From Dillenia suffruticosa (lineage: Eukaryota > Streptophyta > Magnoliopsida > Dilleniales > Dilleniaceae): DNA of 64,000 bases. The stretch spans positions 15,712,039 to 15,776,038 of the forward strand of contig JAVTVX010000019.1 of assembly GCA_033439265.1 (NCBI GenBank), read 5' to 3'. This document shows positions 55,703-64,000 of this stretch, one piece after another. Position numbers and translations under genes: made by a program. Position 1 is the first letter of the stretch; each line of letters opens with the position of its first letter. Below the pieces are notes generated by a model. It searched no databases, had not been told where the DNA came from, and saw only the letters and a program-made list of their open reading frames with translations.

Positions 55703-58518
55703 CCGACCTTTCATCTTCCCGCGGCTCTCCTCCTTTGGTTGCTGGCCCGCGCCTTCCACCGCCACCGCCGCCGCCTTCTTCTTCTTCTCCTTCTTCTCCT
55801 TTTTCTTCTTCCCTCGCAGTTTCTCTCTCTACCTCACTCCGTCTTCTCTCCCTCTCGCGATCTACCACGATCGCCCCCTTTCCGCCTCGCCGCACACCGC
55901 CGCGAGCCACGATCGAGCACCACCGCACGCCGCGAGCCTCCGCGAGCATCGCCTTCAGTGATAGCGCGCAACTGCAGCACCTTCTGCAGCGCGATCCCCC
56001 AGCCCGAGCCTGCAACGTGAGCCTAGGCCGCGAGCAGGACTGAGCGCACGAGCGCGCGCGAGCCGGCGCACGAGCACGCACCAGCACGGCGCACCAGCGC
56101 ACGGGCGAGCACCAGCCCGCGAGCCACTGTCGGCCCGCAGGCCCATCAGCAGCAAGCCCACGGGCCCGACAGCCCGTCCAAGCCCGCAGGTCCAGTACGG
56201 CCCGCGGCCCAGTTCAGCCCATCGGCCCGCCAGCCCGCAGGCCCATCAGCCCACTGGCCCGCAGACTAGCGAGCCCGCTAGCTGTAGCCCACGAGCCCGC
56301 GACGGCCCGTGAGCTCGTGACAGCCCACAAATCTCCACGCAGGTAAATGACTTAGGGTTTGGCTTCGGATCTAAGTGTTTAGATCTAACAAATAAATCTT
56401 GTTTTGATAGGAAACCCTACAGACTTTGGAGTGATCGAAACGACTTTCGGACGAGACTCGACGCTTCGAGAAAACCCTAAGTGAGGAGATTTCGACTCTA
56501 ATTGATAAATTGGATGAATCTAGGATTGAATCTAAGATGAAATGTTCTGTATATGTTTAGAGTGTAAGTGGAATGTGAATAGAATACAAATTATGAGATG
56601 ATTATTGTGACTTTGAAAGTTAAGTATAGAATGTGACACGAATTAAATGATCTGATACGAAAGAAGCGTATTATAGAATCACAAAATCATGTCGAGTGAA
56701 TTCGAATAGTTTCTTTAGAGTTAAACTTTGGAATATGCATAAAAGTATCTGGGTTGTAGGGTTGGATTGAAATGAGTAGTAAAGTGGAAAATATTGTACA
56801 TTTCATGTCTTTCGGATAAAGCCTAAAGATGCTTGAGAAAATGATATTCAATTTTGATGATCTGATTAGGTTGATCTTTTTGGAGACTCGAGGAAGCAGA
56901 TCAGATTTGATTGGTTTTGAAAATAGGGAGTGACCACCCTCCCTAGAACTGTGAGTAGGACTTTGACATTCGCTATTGATTGAAAACCATGTTTCAAAAA
57001 AATACTTTTAAATGACATGTTTCTGTAAATGTATGATTGTTAGACCTTTCCAATATTTGATGAAATGTTTTGTGACCTTTGGAGTGTCTAAATTGCTGAC
57101 TTTATTGATATGCATCCATGAGTTTTGATAAACGTATATTGTGCCACATTTTTGACATATTGATATGTTTTAGTGCTTCCACTGCATTGGCACATGGTTT
57201 TAAATGGATTTACTTACACATTTGGGCTGTATGCCCGACCGACTTTATGATATTATGTTTTGGGCTGTATGCCCGGCCGACTTTATGATATTATGCATTG
57301 GGCTGTATGCCCGGCCGACGTTATGATATTATGCATGGGGCTATATGCCCGGCCGACTGGTGATGTGATGCATGGGGCTACGTGCCCAGCCGATATGATA
57401 TTGTGATCCGTAACTTCGAAGGACATCTGGTAGAGGCACCCCTTGTGCCTGGATACGCTTCGGCCGGAGGTATCCGCCAGATCGTCGTGTGTATGGGTGC
57501 CCCAGGTTGACCCTCATCGGAGAGGACGTTGAGTACGGCTCCGTCTAGCACCAGGCGGGGGCACCATACACGGCCGACTAGTTATATGTACATTATTATT
57601 ATTTACAGGCTAGTTGGGGTAGTCTGTGGCCAACATTGGGGCAGAGAGTCATTCTTTAATACTTGCATTTGGAAAAACCCCCAATGCGCCGTCCTTGGTC
57701 GAGGTAGACCATTGCCGAGAATATTTCATTGGCCGGCTCTTCATGACATTTATGTGAATATTGGATGCATATCTTGCTTTATGATGAGTGCGTATTATAT
57801 ATGATTTTGAAATAACATGATCGGTTTGCACACTGTTGATATTTTCTTATCTTATGCTTTGACACTCCAAATTCACCTCGATATTGATAGTATGATGTCA
57901 ATCCCCTCACTTACTGAGTATCCTCCCATAGATACTCACCCCTCACTTTCTTTCCCACAGAATTAGTGTTGGACCGAGGAGATATCACCGGGCTTGGGTA
58001 TGGATATTTTCCATCTCTTCCGCTACGATGATTGGTGATATTGTTATGTATTGGAGGTTTTAGTTTGACCATTCCATTTATCTAAATTTTTGGGATGACT
58101 GTATAAATTATGGACATTTATTCTTGAAACTCTCGTATTGATTTATTTCATTGCATTGAGGCATTTGTAAATATTTAAAAATAACTTGAGAATTTATTTT
58201 ATATATGTGTAGAATTTAAATCCGCTCGGTGTGACGGCTGCTCATGCTCTAGTTGGGCATGACAGTAGAAGTCTGTTGCTAGGATTGCTAGAAACTTATA
58301 GCCTTGCGTTGTTCTGGATGTTGGCTGTGGTATTTGTTGATTTTGGAGAGGCCGGGATGGCCATTTACTTATTTTTCAGGATGAATATGATATACAGGTG
58401 AAATTGTATTTGGAAAACCTCCGATTTATGGGGAGGTTCTGTCCGATTTTCTGTAAAAATACAGCCGGCATCCAGAGACAACGGGCGGCTGTTCACGATC
58501 CCGGTCCGGGGCGTAACA
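55595..58518 (+). mobile_element. Gypsy solo LTR 4 (2924 bp)
   Basis: Begins TGTAACACC and ends GGGGCGTAACA, with perfect GATAT duplications (55590-55594 and 58519-58523). Layout matches the other LTRs: poly(A), GGGCTAAAGCCC, CT microsatellite (55667-55700), a GC-rich stretch (55710-56340), then ordinary sequence. A ~53 base unit (GGGCTGTATGCCCGGCCGAC) is repeated about four times at 57225-57400. No internal coding region. It interrupts a CACTA subterminal region. Confidence 0.93.
57225..57400. repeat. Tandem repeat in solo LTR 4
   Basis: GGGCTGTATGCCCGGCCGAC and the following TTATGATATTATG are repeated four to five times with a period of about 53 bases. This array is not obvious in the other solo LTRs. 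Confidence 0.85.
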
Positions 58519-58523
58519 GATAT

Positions 58524-58824
58524 GAATATTCCTACGATAATTTCCATGTGAAATCCATCATTAATTTAAAGTAAAATTTACATTACCGACGGATTTCAAT
58601 CGGAAATGACTTTCGCGGAATATTGAAGCATCTTGCGCCGGAATTACCGTCAGAATTATCGACGAAAATTATCCGTATCGAAATTTCGTCTGTAATTCTG
58701 TCACAGATCTGATGGAAGTTTTTTCGCTTCGGTCTGACGTTATCGCTCACAAAACCGTTGCAATTATTGATGAAATTTTTTCATTGGAAATAATCCATTG
58801 GTGATGATCCATTTTCCAGTAGTG
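58524..58824. mobile_element. Right end of a CACTA element
   Basis: Ends TTTTCCAGTAGTG, whose reverse complement CACTACTGGAAAA is a typical CACTA terminus. It is followed by TTA, a possible 3 bp target duplication. The 300 bases before it hold ACCGACGGATTTC, TTACCGTCAGAATT and CGACGAAAATT words in both orientations, typical subterminal repeats. The same repeats continue left of solo LTR 4 at about 55568-55590. The left terminus was not found. Confidence 0.7.
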
Positions 58825-58900
58825 TTAAGTCCTCTAACATATGTTAGTTAATTTTTTATATTTGTGTTGTTGATTCTATGACAATCTTGTTGTAGATGAC
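58825..58900. repeat. Fragment of dispersed repeat shared with 26.1 kb
   Basis: TATTTGTGTTGTTGATTCTATGACAAT and the bases around it match 26125-26185 with about one difference in six. The gypsy element inserts directly after it (ATGAC at 58896-58900 is the expected target duplication). Confidence 0.6.
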
Positions 58901-61477
58901 TGTCACGCCCCGAACCGGGATCGTGAATAACCGCCCGTTATCCTGAATGCCGGCTGTATTTTTACAGAAAATCAGACAGAACCTTCCCATATTTCGGAGG
59001 TTTCCCAAGTACAATTTACTCTATATAAAACACAATCATCCTGTATTAAAATCAAATGGCCATCCCGGTTTCTCCAAAATCAACCAATTTCATAGCCGAC
59101 ATCCAGATAATGCAAGGCTATAAAAATTTTCAATAACCTAGCCACAGATCTCTACTGCCATGCCCCCGTCAAAGGCATGGACAGCCGCCAATCGCCCCTC
59201 CTGTGATTCAGAGGAAGCACCGAGTGATCTTAGAGGACACTTCTAAGACATGACACATTCCCAAATACTTACACAATGAACTAGAAATACCTCAATGCAA
59301 TGTTATGCAATAACGTGTCCACATTTATACAGTCATTCCAGAATTATACAATGGTCGTCTATCGACCTCATAATACATATATATCACCAATACAATTGCT
59401 AACTCATGAAATTGCAGCGGAAATATATAATAACTTCTCAGATCCAGATCAAATCTCCCAATGATACTGAGTGTCCTAAAAACAACGCTCCTTGCCAAAT
59501 ACTATCTCTGAAACAAGAAGGGAAATGAGGGGTGAGTACTCAGGGAAGAATACTCAGTGAGTGAGTGGTTTAATGCAATCGTCAAATATGGGATATGAAA
59601 CTGGAGTGTCAAAACACAAGTATACAAATCATATTTCGAATCATCATACTTTTCATTTCAACAATCTATCATTTGCACGCATTATCAAGTCAAGTATGCA
59701 TCCAAAACACTGTCATTAAAATCATAGAGCTGCCAGCCGAAAATATCCTGGCAGAGGTCTACCGCGACCTATGACAGGCACACCGGAGGTGTTATATGCA
59801 AGTTTATTTAAAGTACTCTCTATCCCGACGTTCGCAACGAATCTCGTCTAGGTGCTAGACCTGGAGATGATATCCAAATCCAAATCTAAATCCTCCCCCT
59901 TTTGGATTCAACCTAGCTAGTACCGTGTCGATAATCAAATCACGACAACTCGTGGGATACCCCAGGGTTAGGCATATCCGGACGCCATCGAAGCGTCTCT
60001 CACGGTGTCCTTCGTAGCACCGGAACAATACAATCCAAAACCCTCAAGGCTAAAATCCATATCGTATAAAAAATGTGCCGAAATCAGGTTTACAAACCAA
60101 ATGCAACATATAGCATAAAATGACACATTATATATTTCAACCACATAGATGCATAATTTCATAATTCAACACAGTTTTTGGATACTCCATCGGTTCACAA
60201 AAATCAATTTTAAAACCAGTCAAAACATTTCAAGCATACGACAAATCATGCTCATTCATTAAAATGTTGTAAAACAAAGTTTACATATTAAACAAAAGTA
60301 TTGAAATAAATCCCACTCACCGTTTTGGGGAGGATAGCGCACTCCCTAATAATACCACAATACGTAGAGCAATACTCCCCTCAATCGAATCACTAAAATA
60401 GTCAACCTAATCAAATCACCACGGTTCGATATCAAATAATGGCCTAGTTATGAATTTTCAATTTTTCTTTCCAACCAAAACTACCTAATTTGACAAAATT
60501 TATTCAGGAGTTAAAGAGATTTCCTTTCTCTCACCTAAGATTCCTCGGATCTCGGATTTAGCTTTCGTTCGCCCGGCAGTTTGGTCTAAAACCTTTGCAG
60601 AGGCTCACGGACTGTCATGGGCCGTCGCGGGCTCGTGGGCCGCGAGCTGGCGGGCTGGCGGGCTGGCGGGCTGATGGGCTGGCGGGCCTGGTGGGCCTGC
60701 AGGTTTGATGGGTTTGGTGGGCCGTGGGCCGGACTGGGCTGCGTGCTGGACTGGGCCACAGTAGCTAGGGCTCGCACTCGCGAGCTGGATCGAGCGCTCA
60801 TGCAATGGGTCGCGCGCTGGAGCGCTCGCGCTCGTGCTGGGGCATGCTGGAGGCGCGCAAGGGCGCGCTGGCGCTCGTGCAGGAGCGTGCAGAGGCGCGC
60901 AGGAGGTCGCTTGCTGTCGCGTTGGGCTCGGGCGCTGCTCCGCTGGGCTTGAGCTGGGCTCGCGCACGCTCGTGCTGGACTCGCACCATGCTGGGTTCAC
61001 GTGCTGGCTCGCGCTCGGCTCGAGCTGGGCTCACGCTGGGCTCGCGTAGTGTGCGCTCGCGCTCGGGAGAGCGTGCAGTCGCACGAAGGAGAGCACAGCG
61101 GCGCTCGTGCAGGGAGGAGCTGCAGCGGCTCGCTCGCGGGAGGGAGGAGCTGTAGCGGCTGTGGGTGGCGCACGGCGATCTTTGCGGTGGAGGGACCGGG
61201 TGGTGGCTGCGATCGCACTCGGCGGAGGAGGAAGGCGCTGCGGCTAGCGCACTCGCGTAAGGAGGAAGGAGCAGCGGCGGCTGGGTGCGGTGGCGAGCGG
61301 CGGTGCTGGCGGCGATAGCGGGAGAGGAAGAGACGGAGTGAGAGAGAGACAGAGGGAAAGAGAGAGAGGGAGAGAGAGAGAGAGAGAGGGAGAGAGAGAG
61401 AGAGGGGAGAAAATTAGGGCTTTAAGCCTTAATTTTAATTTTCCCTTATTTATTTATTTATTTATTTAGGTATTACA
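58901..61477 (-). repeat. 3' LTR of gypsy chromovirus (2577 bp)
   Basis: On the minus strand it begins TGTAATACC and ends GGGGCGTGACA, the same termini as solo LTR 1. On that strand it is preceded by a purine-rich tract (TTAGGGGGTTAG at 61480-61495), the plus-strand primer. The GA-rich (61320-61410) and GC-rich (60600-61320) stretches give long spurious frames on both strands. The inner flank joins the pol gene directly. Confidence 0.92.
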
Positions 61478-61524
61478 TTTTCTAACCCCCTAAAAACAAG
61501 TCTCGTTCTCGAGACTAAAAGAAA

Positions 61525-64000
61525 CTATATAGAGAAAAGTTGGGGGTGTTGTCTTCTCATGGCTTCCTCAGGCTCCCAGGTCTGTTTCTCGACCTGGTCG
61601 CTCCTCCACAAAACTCTAACAAGAGGAATCTCTTTGCTCCGTAGCTTTCTGACCTGTCGATCCAAAATAATCACGGGCTGGACAGATAAGGTCAAGTCCT
61701 CTCGCATTTCTATCGGCGGAGGCTCCAAAATGTGTGAAGGATCTGAGATGTACTTCCTCAACACAGATACATGGAATACATCATGGATTCGAGATAGTTC
61801 ATCTGGCAGCTCTAGCCTGTATGCCACGCTCCCAACCCTACTGAGGATACGGAACGGGTCAATGTACCTGGGGCTCAACTTGCCCCGCTGCCGATGTCGT
61901 ACTAGTCCCCTCAAGGGAGAAATCCTCAAGAACACCATTTCGCCCACCTCAAACTCTAAAGGTCGGCGTCTTCGATCCGCATATGCCCTCTATCTGTCTT
62001 GGGCGGCTTTCATCCGCTCGCGGATCACTCTGACCTTTTCTTTAGTCTCCTCGACTAGCTCAACAGTAGTAAGGCGTCTCTCGCCTACCTCATCCCAACA
62101 CAACGGGGTACGACACTTCCTATCGTAGAGTGCCTCATAGGGTGGCATGCCGATGCTGGCCTGATAATTATTATTATACGCAAACTCCATCAGCGGTAAA
62201 TGCCTGTACCAACTACCCCGAAAATCCATAACACAAACCCGAAGTAAATCCTCGAGCGTCTGAATGGTCCTCTCCGACTGACCATCTGTCTGTGGGTGAT
62301 ATGCTATACTAAAATTAGGCTGCGTGCCCAAAGCCTCTTGCATTCTGGGCTCAACACGCTTCTGCTGTGATTAAGGAAAAAATGTATGGACCGAGTAAAT
62401 TAATTAGCTATCACATCACCCAAATGGCATCATACTGTGCCAAAGTCCGATGCAACTCTACTACGAAGTCTATCGTGACATACTCCCACTCCCACTCAAG
62501 AATGGAAAAAAAAAAAGGTTGTGAAGTACCAGCTAAACGCTGGTGCTCGGCCTTTTACCTATTGGCGAGCTAAACATCTTGCTACAAAATTCTCAATTTC
62601 TCGTTTCATGTTAGGCCACCAATAACTATCCCGAATAGTCCAATACATCTTGGTACTACCTGGATAAATGCCTAAGTTGAGGAGTGTGCCTCCTTAAGTA
62701 TGGCCTTGCGGAAATCAATGTCAACTGAAATACAAATCCTTTCTCCAAACACTATCTATCCGTTCTCTCGGAATCCGAAGTCTCTGACATGGTTGGACAA
62801 GGTCTGCCTGTCCTCATATCTGGCTAATGATGCTTCTTACACATCATTAACCACACTGACTCCTAAGGTACGGAGTCCCACCAATAAAGAGGGGTAAGCA
62901 CTCTCTCTGTCGTCTGAGAATAAGACACTGAGCATGCTCCTCAATACTCTGCAAGCTGACTAGGATGTCATCAGTGGAAACGATAACAAATCGATCTAGG
63001 AAATTCATAAAAAACCCGATTTATTCGGTCCATAAATGCAGCTAGGACATTGGTCAGCCCAAATGGCATGACCAAGGACTCAAAGTGTCCATGCTGATAC
63101 GGAATTGCGATTTTTGGACAGATCCTCGACCCTAACCCGTAACCGAGTATAACGCGATCGAAGATTTACCTTCGAAAAAACCTTATCACCGAGAAGCTGA
63201 TCAAACAAATCATCGATGTGGGAAAATGAATATCAATCCTTGGTAGTGACCTTAGTCAACTACCAATAATCCATAACAAGTTTAAGTGTTCTATATTTCT
63301 TCTTTACAAATAATACCGAAGCACCCTAAGGTGTGGTGCTTGGATGGATGAATTATTTATCAAACAATTTCTGTAATTAAATCTTGAGCTCTCTCAGCTC
63401 AAATGGTACCATTCTATATGGCGGAATAGAAATAAGAGTAATCCCTAGAGCCAAATCAATCTCAAAATTGAACTTTCGAATCATGATAATTTGGGTGGCT
63501 CCTCGGGAAATACTTCAGGAAACTTCTGTACCACCAGAATCTCATCAAGTCTCGGATTCTATATGGTGGTATCGATCATATGTGTCAGATCTGTCATACA
63601 TCCCCGACGTATTATACGTCTGTTTTTCCTCACTAATACAATACCACGGGGTAACACCCGTCTCTCACTCGCAAACGTCAGTGGTGGCCCTTCAGGCCTC
63701 CATAAATCGTCTTTCTTGATAAAACAGTTTAAGGAAACTCTATAAGTATACAATTAATCTATCTCTAAGATGGCATCGAAATCTGTTATATCCAGTGGGA
63801 TCAGATTTGCTCTCAGCACTGTCCCACTTGCCATGACATCATACTCTCTATATACGAATTCTCTAACCAACTGCTCACCAAGAGGAGGGACAACTAATAG
63901 CTCCTCATCAAGTAACGATAACAGCCCATCCGACTGTTGAGCGAAAGAAACTCTCACATAGAAATAGTTCAACCTTGTACCAATAAGAACACAAACGTTG
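61525..64000 (-). pseudogene. Gypsy (Tekay/Del-like chromovirus) pol, partial and broken
   Basis: Read right to left from the window edge. 63754-63972 encodes the end of an aspartic protease region (LDITDFDAILEID, equivalent to the usual DFDxILGMD). About 62950-63240 encodes RT pieces ([20 protein letters not shown] and MPFGLTN). 61990-62343 is integrase (YHPQTDGQSERTIQTLED, EFAYNNNYQASIGMPPYEAL). 61525-61947 is the integrase C-terminus (SPLRGL, RGKLSPRYIDPF, IHDVFHVSVLRKY) ending in a chromodomain-like tail (VLWRSDQVEKQTWEPEEAM). Frameshifts and stops make it non-functional here. RT before integrase and the chromo-like tail place it in the chromovirus branch of Ty3/gypsy. The 5' part lies beyond the window. 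Confidence 0.9.

Noticed and set aside
55650..56102. 150-codon Arg/Glu-rich minus-strand frame
   Set aside because: It spans the CT microsatellite and GC-rich part of solo LTR 4; no domain and no conservation with the related LTRs.
46635..58824. A CACTA element spanning from the left end at 46635 to the right end at 58824
   Set aside because: The left terminus CACTACAAAATTAAAT matches the right terminus at 53841 (CACTACAAAATAAATG reversed) better than the one at 58824 (CACTACTGGAAAA reversed), although both are followed by TTA.
60586..61318. Several 70-130 codon frames on both strands
   Set aside because: GC-rich, low-complexity part of the gypsy 3' LTR; simultaneous open frames on both strands reflect lack of AT-rich stops.

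Overview
This is a piece of nuclear genome from a flowering plant, almost certainly a eudicot. It has spliced genes with GT-AG introns, AT-rich spacers, Ty1/copia and Ty3/gypsy retrotransposons primed by plant initiator Met-tRNA, CACTA and Mutator-type DNA transposons, and a cytochrome P450 of the plant CYP88 family. I cannot name the species. About two thirds of the window is recognisable transposable element, and only one complete host gene is visible.

Layout. 1-5250: AT-rich upstream DNA with a duplicated ~470 bp block, a 72 bp tandem duplication and a non-autonomous Mutator-like element (2992-4929, 9 bp target duplication). 5322-9723 (+): an intact eight-exon CYP88 gene of 490 codons, most like ent-kaurenoic acid oxidase of gibberellin biosynthesis. 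10056-25311 (-): an old Ty1/copia element only 333 bp past the gene. Three large gypsy solo LTRs (12340-14835, 15950-18430, 18898-24390) have split it, and the third was itself invaded by a CACTA element (19855-22414). Every step is supported by matching target-site duplications, and removing the insertions leaves a copia element of normal length (about 4.8 kb).

25312-30278: a decayed copia RNase H fragment and unassigned non-coding repeat. 30279-34923 (-): a second, decayed copia element. 35225-42540: a partial duplicate of the CYP88 locus (upstream block, exon 1, part of intron 1). Its upstream region is interrupted by a young, intact copia element (35681-40321, +) with a single 1355-codon gag-pol frame and LTRs that differ only in one poly(A) length. 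The unoccupied version of this insertion site survives in the first CYP88 copy at 1137-1141. 43650-45955 (-): remains of an En/Spm (CACTA) TNP2-type transposase. 46635-53841: a 7.2 kb CACTA element without a recognisable transposase. 55595-58518: a fourth gypsy solo LTR, inserted in the end of yet another CACTA element (right end at 58824). 58901-64000 (-): the 3' LTR and decayed pol of a chromovirus-type (Tekay/Del-like) gypsy element that runs off the window. It is the probable source lineage of the solo LTRs.

The most unexplained pattern is a composite module seen three times inside two different CACTA elements: a tRNA-like stretch with A-box and B-box motifs, a short A/T-rich spacer, then a 110-230 bp very GC-rich block in otherwise AT-rich DNA. 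The best candidate for a host effect is the pair of copia LTRs beside CYP88 sequences: one could transcribe antisense into the 3' end of the intact gene, the other sense into exon 1 of the duplicate.
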